Shown here: positions 27,543-36,195 of the stretch, piece by piece
Layout: each line of letters begins with the position of its first letter
Position numbering within the stretch: position 1 is the first letter of the stretch
Assembly: GCF_022829605.1 (NCBI RefSeq)
Contig: NZ_JAKSYD010000253.1
Coordinates: 140,200 to 204,199 of the forward strand
Direction: 5' to 3'
DNA from: Methylobacterium sp. E-065
Lineage (GTDB): Bacteria > Pseudomonadota > Alphaproteobacteria > Rhizobiales > Beijerinckiaceae
Length of the DNA: 64,000 nt
Notes under the pieces: model-generated
Databases searched by the model: none
The model's input: only the letters and a program-made list of their open reading frames with translations
Told to the model about the DNA's origin: nothing
Position numbers and translations under genes: made by a program

Positions 27543-28921
27543 AGGAGGGCGCGGCGCAGGTCCGACAGGACCGCGGCCACGTGTCCGAGGAAGCGGGCGG
27601 CGGCCACGCCGTCCACCACGCGGTGGTCCCAGGACAGGCTCAGCGGCAGGATCAGGCGCGGCTGGAAGGCTTTGCCGTCCCAGACCGCCTCCATGCGCGA
27701 GCGCGCCGCGCCAAGGATCGCGACCTCGGGGGCGTTGATGATCGGCGTGAAGCCGTCGCCGCCGATGCCGCCGAGCGACGAGATCGAGAAGCAGCCGCCC
27801 TGCATGTCCGCGCCCGCAAGTGTCCCGGCCCTGGCCTTGTCGGCCAGCGCAGACATCTCAGTGGCGATCTCGATGATCCCCTTCCGGTCGCATTCGCGCA
27901 CCACCGGCACCATCAGGCCCTTCGGTGTGTCGACCGCGAAGCCGACATGGACATAGTCCTTGAGGACGAGGTCGCCGCCTTCGAGCGACGTGTTGAAGCG
28001 CGGGTAGGCCCGGAGCGCGGACGCCGCAGCCTTGATCAGGAAGGTCACCATGGTGACCTTCGCGGGCGGCGTGCGCGGCTCCTTGTTGAGTCCTATGCGG
28101 AACGACTCGATCTCCGTCACGTCGGCCCGGTCGAAATTCGTCACATGCGGGATCGTCAGCCAGTTGCGGCTGAGATTGGCGCCCGAGAGCGTCTGGATCC
28201 GCGACAGGGGTTCGCGCCGGACTGGGCCGTACTTGGCGAAATCCAGCGCTGGCCAGGGCGGCAGACCGGCGCCGATCCCGGAGGCCGGCGCGCTCGGCTG
28301 CCCGGCCGGCGCGGCGAGGGCGGCCTTGACGAAGGTGTGGATGTCCTCGCGCAGGATCCGTCCCTTTGGGCCGGTGGCGGGCACGTGCTCCAGGGCCACG
28401 CCGAGTTCACGAGCGAGCTGGCGCACCGACGGACTGGCATGCACATCGCCGGACGATGCCGGGAGCGGTTCGCGCTGCGCGGTCTCCGACGCGGCGCGAC
28501 CAACCCCCTCTCCGGTGCGGGAGAGGGGTGGGGTGAGGGTTGCGCCGTTTCCGGAAAGACCTGATCCCTCGCCCTGTCCTTCTGCCGCACGGGGAAGGGG
28601 TCGGGCGTCCTGTCCGGGCTCCGGTTGTGCAGGAGCAACAGGGGTATCCGTTGGAGTTGCTGTTGCGGCGCCGCCCCCCTCCGCGGGCTCGACCATCAGA
28701 ATCGGCGTCCCCTCCGAGACCTTTGAGCCCACCCCGACCAGCAGCTCGCGTACAACGCCAGCGACCGGGGAGGGGACCTCCATGGTCGCCTTGTCGGATT
28801 CGATGCTGAGGATCAGGTCGTCCACCGCGAGGCGGTCGCCGGGCTTCACCAGAAGCTCGATGACCGGAACGTCCCGATATTCGCCGATATCCGGAAGGGC
28901 GATCTGCAGCGCGGCGCTCAT
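27539..28921 (-). CDS. aceF: Pyruvate dehydrogenase E2, dihydrolipoyl acetyltransferase
   Basis: E2 transfers the acetyl group from E1 to CoA and forms the complex core. The 460-residue product has an N-terminal lipoyl domain with K44 in IESDKATMEVPSP, a long hinge (about residues 85-170), an E1/E3-binding domain (SPSVRQLARELGVAL, GRILREDIHTFV), and a CoA acyltransferase domain ending with the catalytic SWDHRVVDG. ATG 28921 begins MSAALQIALPDIGEY; the frame extends upstream without homology. Between the lipoyl and binding domains the hinge contains REP-like palindromic DNA (28501-28541). Operon order is aceE, aceF, lpdA. Confidence 0.96.
   Translation of the reverse strand: MSAALQIALPDIGEYRDVPVIELLVKPGDRLAVDDLILSIESDKATMEVPSPVAGVVRELLVGVGSKVSEGTPILMVEPAEGGGAATATPTDTPVAPAQPEPGQDARPLPRAAEGQGEGSGLSGNGATLTPPLSRTGEGVGRAASETAQREPLPASSGDVHASPSVRQLARELGVALEHVPATGPKGRILREDIHTFVKAALAAPAGQPSAPASGIGAGLPPWPALDFAKYGPVRREPLSRIQTLSGANLSRNWLTIPHVTNFDRADVTEIESFRIGLNKEPRTPPAKVTMVTFLIKAAASALRAYPRFNTSLEGGDLVLKDYVHVGFAVDTPKGLMVPVVRECDRKGIIEIATEMSALADKARAGTLAGADMQGGCFSISSLGGIGGDGFTPIINAPEVAILGAARSRMEAVWDGKAFQPRLILPLSLSWDHRVVDGVAAARFLGHVAAVLSDLRRALL
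28501..28541. repeat. REP-like palindromic element within the aceF hinge
   Basis: CCCCTCTCC (28505-28513) pairs with 28520-28528, and the neighbouring minus-strand sequence CCCTCACCCC (28530-28541 complement) completes a module seen as a dispersed repeat in many GC-rich Proteobacteria (CCCTCACCCC...CCCTCTCCC with palindrome). A second GGGGAAGGGG-type stretch lies at 28561-28605. Both are translated in frame within the hinge (PLSRTGEGVG and PRAAEGQGEG). Confidence 0.7.
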
Positions 28922-28997
28922 GCGGGTAAATTTCCGTAGATCGGGCGTTTGGAGGAGTTGCTGGATGTATGGAGGCCCCTCGGCAGGCCGCCCGGAC

Positions 28998-31673
28998 TCA
29001 GATGGTCCAAGGCGCGGGAGCGTCCGCGGTGATGCCGTATCGGCGGATCGCCTCGGCAACCGTGGCGCGTGGCACCTCACCGGCCTCGGCCAGAGCGTGC
29101 AGGGCGGCGATCGCCACGTGCTGCCGATCGACCTCGAAGAAGCGGCGGAGTGCGCTGCGGGTGTCGCTGCGGCCGAACCCGTCGGTGCCGAGCGCGACGA
29201 AGCGCGCGCCGACATAGGAGGCGATCAACTGCGGGTAGGCCCGGACGTAGTCGCTCGCTGCAACGATCGGCGCCGATCCCGGTAGCAGCGCCGCCACGTG
29301 ACTGACCGGCGCCTCAGCCTCGGGCTTCAGCATCGCCTGCCGCTCGGCTTCCCGGGCATCGCGCGCCAACTCGCTGAAGCTCGTGACGCTGAACACCTCG
29401 GCAGTGACGCCCCAATCCTGCGCCAGCAGGCCGGCCGCCGCGATCACCTCCGGCAGGATCGCCCCTGAGCCGAGGAGGCGCACCGTACCGGCAGCGCTCT
29501 CCGGTCCCGACAGGCGGTACATCCCCTTGAGTATGCCGACCTCCGCGCCCTCCGGCATCGAAGGCTGAGCGTAGTTCTCGTTCATGCCGGTTAGGTAGTA
29601 GAAGGCGTCCTCGCCCTCTTCCATCATCGCCCGGGCGCCCCGGTCGACGATCACCGCCATCTCGTAGGCAAAGGCCGGATCGTAGGCGCGGCAATTCGGG
29701 ATCGCCGCCGCCTGCATGTGGCTCGATCCGTCCTGATGCTGCAGGCCCTCGCCGCCGAGCGTTGTGCGGCCCGCCGTGGCGCCGATCAGGAAGCCCCGGG
29801 CCCGCTGGTCAGCCGCCGCCCAGATCAGGTCGCCGACCCGCTGGAACCCGAACATCGAGTAGTAGATGTAGAACGGCAGCATCGACAGGCCGTGCACGCT
29901 GTAGGCCGTAGCCGCGGCCGTCCAGGACGAGATCGCCCCGGCCTCGGTGATGCCTTCCTCCAAAAGCTGCCCGTCCTTGGCCTCCCGGTAATACAGCATC
30001 GAGCCGGCATCCTCCGGCTCGTAGAGCTGCCCTTCAGGAGCGTAGATTCCGACCTGCCGAAACAGGTTGGCCATGCCGAAGGTCCGCGCCTCGTCGGCGA
30101 CGATCGGGACGACGCGGGGCCCGAGATCCTTGTGCTTCAGGAGATTGCCGAACAGGCGCACCACCGCGGTGGTGGTCGACATCTCCTTGCCGGCGGCTTC
30201 GAGCGCGAAGCCCGCATAGGTCGAGAGCGGCGGCACCAGCACGGTCGGAGCCGTGCGGCGCCGGGCCGGCAGCACGCCGCCAAGCATCTCGCGGCGCTCG
30301 CGCAGATAGCGCATCTCAACGCCATCCTCGGCCGGCTTGTAGAATGCCAGGCCCTCCACCTGCGCGTCGGTGAGCGGCAGGGCGAAGCGGTCGCGGAAGG
30401 CGCGCAACGCGTCGACATCGAGCTTCTTGGCTTGGTGGGCGGTCATACGCGACTCGCCCGCGCCGCCCATGCCGTAGCCCTTCTTGGTCTTGGCCAGGAT
30501 CACGGTCGGCCGGCCTTTTGTGGCCTTGGCGGCCGCGAAGGCCGCGTGCAGCTTGCGGAAATCGTGGCCGCCGCGCTTCAGCCGATCGACATCTGCGTCC
30601 GACATGTGGGCGACCAGCTCGCGCACCTCGGGGTCCTCGCCGAAGAAGTGGGCGAGGTTGTAGGCGCCGTCCTTGGCGCCCAGCGTCTGGTACTTGCCGT
30701 CAACCGTCTCGGCGAAACGGCGCAGCAGGGCGTGGTTGGTGTCGCGGGAGAAGATCCCGTCCCATTCCGAGCCCCACAGCACCTTGATGACGTTCCAGCC
30801 CGCGCCCCGGAACAGGCTCTCCAGCTCCTGGATGATCTGGCCGTTGCCACGCACCGGCCCGTCGAGCCGCTGCAGGTTGCAGTTGATGACGAAGGTCAGG
30901 TTGTCGAGTTTTTCGCGGGCGGCGAGCGCGAGGCCGCCGATCGATTCCGGCTCGTCCATCTCGCCGTCGCCGAACACGCCCCAGACGTGCCGGTCAGATG
31001 TATCGACCAGCCCGCGATGGTCGAGATAGCGCATGAACCGGGCCTGATAGACCGCGTGGATTGGGCCGATCCCCATCGAGCCGGTCGGAACCTGCCAGAA
31101 ATCCGGCATCAGCCAAGGATGCGGGTAAGAGCACAGGCCGTCGCCGGCGATCTCCTGGCGGTAGTGCTTGAGTTGATTTTCGGAGAGCCGCCCTTCAAGG
31201 AACGCCCGCGCGTAGACGCCGGGCGCCGAATGCGGCTGGAAGTAGACGAGATCGCCGTCCGCGCCGCCCTTGAAGAAGTGGTTGAACCCGACCTCGAACA
31301 GCTCCGCAGCCGAGGCGTAGCTCGCCACGTGCCCGCCGAGCTCGCCGTACGCCATGTTGGCGCGCACCACCATGGCGAGCGCGTTCCAGCGCATGATCGA
31401 GGTGAGCCGCTCCTCGATATCGAGGTCGCCCGGGTAGCGCGGCTGCTTCTCCAGCGGAATCGAGTTGCGATAGGGCGAGTAGGGCAGGGCCTCGTCGAGG
31501 ATCCCGATTTCCTTCGAGCGCCGCTCCAGCCGGTCGAGGATGAACCGTGCCCTCGCCGCGCCCTCCATGCGGAACAGCGAGTCTAGCGCCGCCAACCAGT
31601 CCTGCGTTTCCGCCGGGTCGTGATCGATTTCGGCAGACCGCACGATCGTGGCTTTCGGCGGTATGGCGTTCAT
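28998..31673 (-). CDS. aceE: Pyruvate dehydrogenase E1, homodimeric (AceE type)
   Basis: AceE decarboxylates pyruvate with thiamine diphosphate and passes the acetyl group to E2. The 891-residue single-chain form is close to the E. coli-type length. Characteristic parts are the THDP motif in WGVFGDGEMDEPESIGG, the phosphate/Mg site at NLTFVINCNLQRLDGPVRG, and C-terminal transketolase-like domains (FRQVGIYAPEGQLYEPED, GRTTLGGEGLQHQDG). AGGGAGG precedes ATG 31673. It is followed by aceF (76 bases) and lpdA. The divergent Lrp-type regulator at 31895 may control the operon. Alphaproteobacteria more often use an alpha2beta2 E1, so this may be a second complex. Confidence 0.97.
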   Translation of the reverse strand: MNAIPPKATIVRSAEIDHDPAETQDWLAALDSLFRMEGAARARFILDRLERRSKEIGILDEALPYSPYRNSIPLEKQPRYPGDLDIEERLTSIMRWNALAMVVRANMAYGELGGHVASYASAAELFEVGFNHFFKGGADGDLVYFQPHSAPGVYARAFLEGRLSENQLKHYRQEIAGDGLCSYPHPWLMPDFWQVPTGSMGIGPIHAVYQARFMRYLDHRGLVDTSDRHVWGVFGDGEMDEPESIGGLALAAREKLDNLTFVINCNLQRLDGPVRGNGQIIQELESLFRGAGWNVIKVLWGSEWDGIFSRDTNHALLRRFAETVDGKYQTLGAKDGAYNLAHFFGEDPEVRELVAHMSDADVDRLKRGGHDFRKLHAAFAAAKATKGRPTVILAKTKKGYGMGGAGESRMTAHQAKKLDVDALRAFRDRFALPLTDAQVEGLAFYKPAEDGVEMRYLRERREMLGGVLPARRRTAPTVLVPPLSTYAGFALEAAGKEMSTTTAVVRLFGNLLKHKDLGPRVVPIVADEARTFGMANLFRQVGIYAPEGQLYEPEDAGSMLYYREAKDGQLLEEGITEAGAISSWTAAATAYSVHGLSMLPFYIYYSMFGFQRVGDLIWAAADQRARGFLIGATAGRTTLGGEGLQHQDGSSHMQAAAIPNCRAYDPAFAYEMAVIVDRGARAMMEEGEDAFYYLTGMNENYAQPSMPEGAEVGILKGMYRLSGPESAAGTVRLLGSGAILPEVIAAAGLLAQDWGVTAEVFSVTSFSELARDAREAERQAMLKPEAEAPVSHVAALLPGSAPIVAASDYVRAYPQLIASYVGARFVALGTDGFGRSDTRSALRRFFEVDRQHVAIAALHALAEAGEVPRATVAEAIRRYGITADAPAPWTI

Positions 31674-31894
31674 CGGCGCGGCCTCCCTTGATGCGCCGGA
31701 TCATAGTGGCGTTGGGACGGCTGGACATGCCCAAGATCAGGCTATGCTGTCGCGTTTCCGGTTCATTTGCCCCAAACACGCGCCAAGATCGGATAATTCA
31801 ACCGTATCGATCCCCCCGATGGAAGCGACAGAACGCTTCGCGTATCCGCCCTTGAGCGGCATGATGTGCCGGCATTGATTACGAAAGCGAATGA

Positions 31895-32383
31895 ATGGCC
31901 CCTCGCCCTGTCGCCCTGGATCCCGCCACGCTGCGCATCCTCGAACGCCTGCAGCAGGACAGCGAGATCAGTATCGCAGATCTCGCCGAGAAGGTCGGGC
32001 TTTCGACCTCGCCGTGCTGGCGGCGTGTCAACGACCTGAAGGAGGCCGGCGTGATCCGCGGCTGTGTCGCGGTGGTCGATCCGCTGAGCCTGGGACTCGC
32101 GGTCAACGTCTTCGTGCATGTCTCGCTGGAGAAGCAGACCCAGGCGGCACTTCAAGCCTTCGACGAGGCGGTGCGCAACCGTCCGGAGGTCATGGAGTGC
32201 TACCTGATGAGCGGCGAGGCCGACTACATGCTGCGGGTGGTGGTCGAGGATCTGGGCCAGTACCAGAAGCTTCTGCTCGACCATCTGACCCGGATTCCCG
32301 GGGTGGCCAACATCCGCTCAAGCTTCGCGCTGGGTCAGGTGAAATACAAGACGGCGCTGCCGCTCGGGCATTTGACCCGATGA
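31895..32383 (+). CDS. Lrp/AsnC family transcriptional regulator
   Basis: The product is 162 residues. The N-terminal HTH runs from LDPATLRILERLQQDSEISI to STSPCWRRVNDLKEAGVI, and the C-terminal ligand-binding RAM domain has the pattern VVEDLGQYQKLLLDHL and GVANIRSSFALGQVKYKT. Lrp-family proteins are oligomeric regulators that respond to amino acids or other small ligands. It is divergent from aceE with about 220 bases between starts, so it may regulate the aceE-aceF-lpdA operon, though no operator is obvious. Close relatives of known function are not distinguishable from sequence alone. Confidence 0.9.
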   Translation: MAPRPVALDPATLRILERLQQDSEISIADLAEKVGLSTSPCWRRVNDLKEAGVIRGCVAVVDPLSLGLAVNVFVHVSLEKQTQAALQAFDEAVRNRPEVMECYLMSGEADYMLRVVVEDLGQYQKLLLDHLTRIPGVANIRSSFALGQVKYKTALPLGHLTR

Positions 32384-32479
32384 GCAGACTGCCCTCAATG
32401 AGGAGGATATTGGTTCTTGTCGAATTTGAGAGGACCGAAGCACGAAGGGCCGATCCGGTCACGACGTGCGAGAGGAGGA

Positions 32480-32555
32480 TGGTGGAGCCTAACGGGATCG
32501 AACCGATGACCTCTTCCATGCCATGGAAGCGCTCTCCCAGCTGAGCTAAGGCCCC
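32480..32555 (-). tRNA. tRNA-Ala (anticodon GGC)
   Basis: Minus-strand sequence of 76 bases with encoded CCA. The acceptor stem GGGGCCT pairs with AGGCTCC (one G-U). The anticodon stem CTTCC/GGAAG frames loop ATGGCAT with anticodon GGC. The T-arm includes GGTTCGATCC. It lies between the Lrp-type regulator and the TIGR02300 gene. Confidence 0.97.
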
Positions 32556-32706
32556 ACTCTCATCCACCGCGGTTTGGGTTCCGCGGGGGTCTCGCCGTCC
32601 GGCTAACGTCCGGCGAGGCCGGTTCTATAGGCGGCTCGCGCCGCAGACTCAACCCCTTTTTTTCGCCTTCATCGGGGGATTTTTCGAGAGGGAGGCGGGG
32701 ACCGCC

Positions 32707-33093
32707 TCAACTCTCTTCGTCGTTCTCGATATCGCCGTCGATCAGGTCGGAGACGTCGTCGTCGCCGGCATCCTCTTCCTCAAGGAAGGTATCGTCCTCT
32801 GCCGCATCCGCGTCCTCGGTCGTCTCGTCGTCGGGCGTGGGATCCGCCTCGTCCTCGGCCGCCTCAACTTCGTCCAGAGAGACCAGCTCCGGCCCCTTCT
32901 CGTCCGTCTCGTCCTCTTCGTCGTTGGTGTTCGAGGCCCGCGCCAGCGCCGGAGGCGCCGCGCGGCTCGATGTGGCGACCGCCTGGTAAACTGCGCCGCA
33001 TTTCGGGCAGGTGGCGGGATCACGGGCGAGGTCGTAGAACTTCGCGCCGCAGCTCATGCACTGGCGCTTTAAGCCAAGTTCCGGTCGGGCCAC
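32707..33093 (-). CDS. TIGR02300 (FYDLN acid) family protein
   Basis: The product is 128 residues. The N-terminal 40 residues form a zinc-ribbon-like motif (LKRQCMSCGAKFYDLARDP, then ATCPKCGAVY), with the diagnostic FYDLN-type stretch FYDLARDP. The rest is very acidic (Asp/Glu-rich, largely disordered). This alphaproteobacterial family has no known function; it is almost always near aroA-cmk, as here, where it is divergent from aroA. The GTG at 33093 follows GAGGTG. It could bind nucleic acid or metal through the ribbon. Confidence 0.9.
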   Translation of the reverse strand: MARPELGLKRQCMSCGAKFYDLARDPATCPKCGAVYQAVATSSRAAPPALARASNTNDEEDETDEKGPELVSLDEVEAAEDEADPTPDDETTEDADAAEDDTFLEEEDAGDDDVSDLIDGDIENDEES

Positions 33094-33347
33094 GGGGGGA
33101 CACCTCGTCGTCTACTACTGTCTCGGGGAAGCGGCCCCGTTAGTCGCGGGCGCTGCCTCTGTCAATCGAACCCGGCACACCGCGTCCCGAGCGTCGCGCC
33201 CCTGGGGCGGTGCGAGGGATCGCGTGGATGACGTACGCTCGTGCGCGTGTTAACCGCACCGCGATTTCACGGTCCGATTGCAGCGGCGCGGCGATGCTGC
33301 GCGACGTCCCGGATCCTGGCCCACCTTCGAGCCCGAACGGACCTTCC

Positions 33348-34697
33348 GTGTCGCACGAGTCGCCTCCCGAGCCTCTAACCGCAACACCAGGCACGCCCCT
33401 GCGGGGACGGCTGCGTCCGCCCGGCGATAAGTCGATCTCTCACCGGGCGATGATCCTCGGCCTCCTCAGCGAGGGTGAGACCCGGGTCGAGGGCCTTCTC
33501 GAAGGCGACGACGTGCTGCGCACCGCGGCAGCCGCCAAGGCCCTGGGCGCCGGTGTGGAGCGCCTCGACGCCGGGCGCTGGCGGGTGCGGGGCGTGGGCA
33601 TCGGCGGCCTCGGCGACCCGGCGGACGTTCTGGATTTCGGCAATGCCGGCACGGGCTCCCGGCTGATGATGGGCGTGGTCGGCGGCCAGCCTGTCACCGC
33701 AACCTTCGATGGTGACGCCTCCCTCCGGTCCCGGCCGATGCGCCGCATCCTCGATCCGCTCGCGCGGATGGGCACGCAGGTCCTCACCGAGGCTGAAGGC
33801 GGGCGCGTGCCTTTGACCCTGCGCGGGCCGAAGGAGGCGATCCCGATCACCTACGAGACGCCGGCCGCTTCGGCGCAGATCAAGTCGGCGGTGCTGCTCG
33901 CCGGCCTCAACGCGCCCGGGACCACGACGGTGATCGAGGCGGCGGCGACCCGTGACCATACCGAGCGCATGCTGCGCCTGTTCGGCGCCGCGGTCGAAGT
34001 CGCGCCGCACGGGCTGGGGGGCCACGGCCGCCGTATCGCGCTGACCGGCCAGCCGACCCTGCGCGGGACCGATGTGGTGGTTCCGGCCGATCCGTCCTCG
34101 GCGGCGTTTCCGCTGGTGGCCGCGCTGATCGTGCCGGGGTCCGACGTGCTGATCGAGGGCGTGATGATGAACCCGCTGCGGACCGGGCTGATCACGACCC
34201 TGCTCGAGATGGGGGCCGAGATCGAGCGCGTCGCCGAGCGGGACGAGGGTGGCGAGACCGTGGCGGACCTGCGCGTGCGCGCGAGCCGCCTGAAGGGCGT
34301 CGACGTCCCGGCCGAGCGCGCGCCCGCGATGATCGACGAGTACCCGGTGCTGGCGGTCGCGGCGAGCTTCGCTGAAGGCCGGACCCGGATGAACGGCCTG
34401 CATGAGCTGCGGGTCAAGGAATCCGACCGCCTCGCCGCCGTGGCGGCCGGGCTTGCCGCCAACGGCGTCCGCTATTCGGTGGAGGGTGACGATTTGGTGG
34501 TCGAGGGCGACGGGGCGGCGGCCCGCGGGGGCGGCACGGTGGCGACCCATCTCGACCATCGCATCGCCATGGCGTTCCTGGTGATGGGTCTGGCCACACG
34601 GGACCCGGTGACGGTGGATGACGGGGCGATGATCGCCACGAGCTTCCCGACCTTCCTGCCGACCATGCGGGCCCTTGGCGGCCGGATCGGAGCATGA
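33348..34697 (+). CDS. aroA: 3-phosphoshikimate 1-carboxyvinyltransferase (class II EPSP synthase)
   Basis: AroA makes EPSP from shikimate-3-phosphate and PEP, in the chorismate pathway. The 449-residue product matches the class II (CP4-like) family: RPPGDKSISHRAMIL near residue 23, LDFGNAGTGSRLMMGVVGG, ASAQIKSAVLLAGLN and the C-terminal LRVKESDRLAAVAAGL. GTG 33348 gives MSHESPPEPL, aligning with the CP4 N-terminus; ATG 33294 is an alternative. In CP4 the glyphosate-insensitive enzyme has Ala100; the aligned residue here is Gly101. Start codons overlap ATGA with cmk, so the two are translationally coupled. Confidence 0.96.
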   Translation: MSHESPPEPLTATPGTPLRGRLRPPGDKSISHRAMILGLLSEGETRVEGLLEGDDVLRTAAAAKALGAGVERLDAGRWRVRGVGIGGLGDPADVLDFGNAGTGSRLMMGVVGGQPVTATFDGDASLRSRPMRRILDPLARMGTQVLTEAEGGRVPLTLRGPKEAIPITYETPAASAQIKSAVLLAGLNAPGTTTVIEAAATRDHTERMLRLFGAAVEVAPHGLGGHGRRIALTGQPTLRGTDVVVPADPSSAAFPLVAALIVPGSDVLIEGVMMNPLRTGLITTLLEMGAEIERVAERDEGGETVADLRVRASRLKGVDVPAERAPAMIDEYPVLAVAASFAEGRTRMNGLHELRVKESDRLAAVAAGLAANGVRYSVEGDDLVVEGDGAAARGGGTVATHLDHRIAMAFLVMGLATRDPVTVDDGAMIATSFPTFLPTMRALGGRIGA

Positions 34698-35347
34698 TGC
34701 CGATGCCGATGCCGCTCGTCATCGCGATCGACGGTCCGGCCGCCTCGGGCAAGGGCACGCTGGCCAAGCGCTTGGCCGACCATTACGGCCTGCCGCATCT
34801 CGATACCGGCCTGCTCTATCGCGCCGTCGCGCTGGCCCTGCTCGATGCCGGCCTTTCGCTCGACGACCGCGGGGCCGCGGCCCAGGCCGCCGAAGCCCTC
34901 GATCCCGAAAAGCTCGACGATCCGCGTCTGCGCGACCGGGCCATGGGTGAGGCGGCCTCGCGGATCTCCGCGGTGCCGGAGGTTCGCACCGGTTTGCTCC
35001 TGTGGCAGCGACGCTTCGCTGCCGATCCGCAGGGCGCGGTGCTCGACGGGCGTGACATCGGCACGGTGGTCTGCCCCGAGGCCGGGGTGAAGCTGTTCAT
35101 CACGGCGTCCTCGGAGGAGCGGGCGCGCCGCCGCCATCGCGAACTGGCCGGTCGGGGCGAGACCGTAGCCTTCGCGGCCATCCTGGCCGACATCGAAGCC
35201 CGCGACGCGCGCGACTCCTCGCGGGCTGCGGCGCCGCTGCGCATGGCCGACGATGCGGTCCGGCTCGACACGACCGAACTCGACGCCGATGCCGCCTTCG
35301 ACGAGGCGCGGGCGATCGTGGAGCGCGCACGGACCCGGGCCGGCTGA
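34694..35347 (+). CDS. cmk: (d)CMP kinase
   Basis: Cmk phosphorylates CMP and dCMP in pyrimidine nucleotide supply. The 217-residue product has the P-loop IDGPAASGKGTLAKRL, the LDTGLLYRAVA and DGRDIGTVV motifs, and the lid-region arginines RARRRHREL. The start overlaps the aroA stop (ATGA at 34694-34697); ATG 34697, one codon later, is an alternative. The aroA-cmk order is usual in Rhizobiales; rpsA, the usual next gene, is not here, and a tRNA-Lys gene follows instead. Confidence 0.96.
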   Translation: MMPMPMPLVIAIDGPAASGKGTLAKRLADHYGLPHLDTGLLYRAVALALLDAGLSLDDRGAAAQAAEALDPEKLDDPRLRDRAMGEAASRISAVPEVRTGLLLWQRRFAADPQGAVLDGRDIGTVVCPEAGVKLFITASSEERARRRHRELAGRGETVAFAAILADIEARDARDSSRAAAPLRMADDAVRLDTTELDADAAFDEARAIVERARTRAG

Positions 35348-35443
35348 GCGTTCTTCCCTTTCCCCGTGTTGACCCCCCGGTTCAGCTCACCTATTGCGGA
35401 CGCGCCGTCCCCGGCGACCCGCCCCAAGGCGCTCCTGGGACGC

Positions 35444-35519
35444 GAGCGCGTAGCTCAGCTGGTAGAGCAACGGACTTTTAATCTGTAGGTCTTGGGTTCG
35501 AACCCCAACGCGCTCACCA
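35444..35519 (+). tRNA. tRNA-Lys (anticodon TTT)
   Basis: A 76-base sequence with encoded CCA. The acceptor stem GAGCGCG pairs with CGCGCTC. The D-arm is TAGCTCAGCTGGTAGAGCA. The anticodon loop ACTTTTAATC carries TTT, and the T-arm is GGGTTCGAACCCC. It lies at the edge of an accessory-looking stretch of small hypothetical genes. Confidence 0.97.
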
Positions 35520-35726
35520 ATTTACCAGCAAAAACAGCAAGTTGTATGACCTGGCCAATTCGATGCTACCCAGCGACGCGCTTGAGTTGCACGAGGCTGG
35601 CACTTCGGTTCTCGTCAGCACCAAACTGGGACAACTCCGGCCCAACGTCGGTGACGGCCGCCTAACCCGCCCAGTTCATGATGCCCCTGGGCTGCGTTGC
35701 GTATCGGCCCACCGCTGGTGAGATCG

Positions 35727-35857
35727 GACGCTCCCCCGTCCCGTGAGCAGATCGGGGTGGGGCCGAGCGGGCCGCTGTAGCTGGCCCGACGATTGCGGGT
35801 GGCCACGCTCCTCCCAAGGATTCCTCCCCCCGCCGGCTCCGCCGCGCGGGGTTTTTC
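35727..35857 (+). ncRNA. Candidate small RNA with anti-Shine-Dalgarno motifs
   Basis: Three stable hairpins lie in tandem: 35734-35762 (CCCCGT...GGGG type), 35768-35788 (CGGGCC/GGCCCG with a 9-base loop) and the terminator at 35828-35851, followed by TTTTTC. Between the last two there is a single-stranded stretch containing CTCCTCCC and TTCCTCCCC, the CCTCC motifs used by many alphaproteobacterial trans-acting sRNAs to block ribosome-binding sites. No protein-coding character is seen on this strand. A weak -35/-10-like pair (TTGCGT, N16, TGAGAT) is upstream at about 35697-35724. The 5' end is approximate. Confidence 0.5.
35828..35857 (+). terminator. Strong intrinsic terminator
   Basis: CCCCGC/GCGGGG plus an inner CGGC/GCCG stem (one bulged C, TCC loop; 35828-35851) is followed by TTTTTC. 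There is no protein gene upstream on the plus strand between tRNA-Lys and here, which argues that an RNA gene ends at this point. Confidence 0.85.
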
Positions 35858-35967
35858 GTTTACCCGTGGCCTGCATTTTGTGGTGGGATCCGGCCCATGT
35901 ATCCCCTCACGGTCCGGATCTCGAGAAGCCCGCCCGGCTTGCCCTGGCAGGCTTCTTCGCGCCGCGC

Positions 35968-36195
35968 CTACTCTGCCTTCTTCCAGTTTATGCCGATCTC
36001 GCGGATGATCTCGGCAACCGCGGAACTTGAGGCCGTTCCAAGCCAAGCAGCCTCGGCTTCCGCTGCCCGCACCAATCTCGCAACCTCTATGCTTGTCACG
36101 ACACCGGTGCTGATCAGCAACGTCCCGAGATGTTTGATCAAAAGCGCGGCCGCACTGGCGTTCTCCTGTGCACCTTTCGTGGTGTGGACCGACAT
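35968..36195 (-). CDS. Small hypothetical protein
   Basis: The product is 75 residues: MSVHTTKGAQENASAAALLI then an amphipathic helical remainder (GTLLISTGVVTSIEVARLVR, AEAEAAWLGTASSSAVAEII). It has no signal peptide and no cysteines. GGGGAG lies 5 bases before ATG 36195, a good site, and the composition resembles other coding genes in the window. No family is recognised. It is convergent with the candidate sRNA and tRNA-Lys. Confidence 0.5.
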   Translation of the reverse strand: MSVHTTKGAQENASAAALLIKHLGTLLISTGVVTSIEVARLVRAAEAEAAWLGTASSSAVAEIIREIGINWKKAE

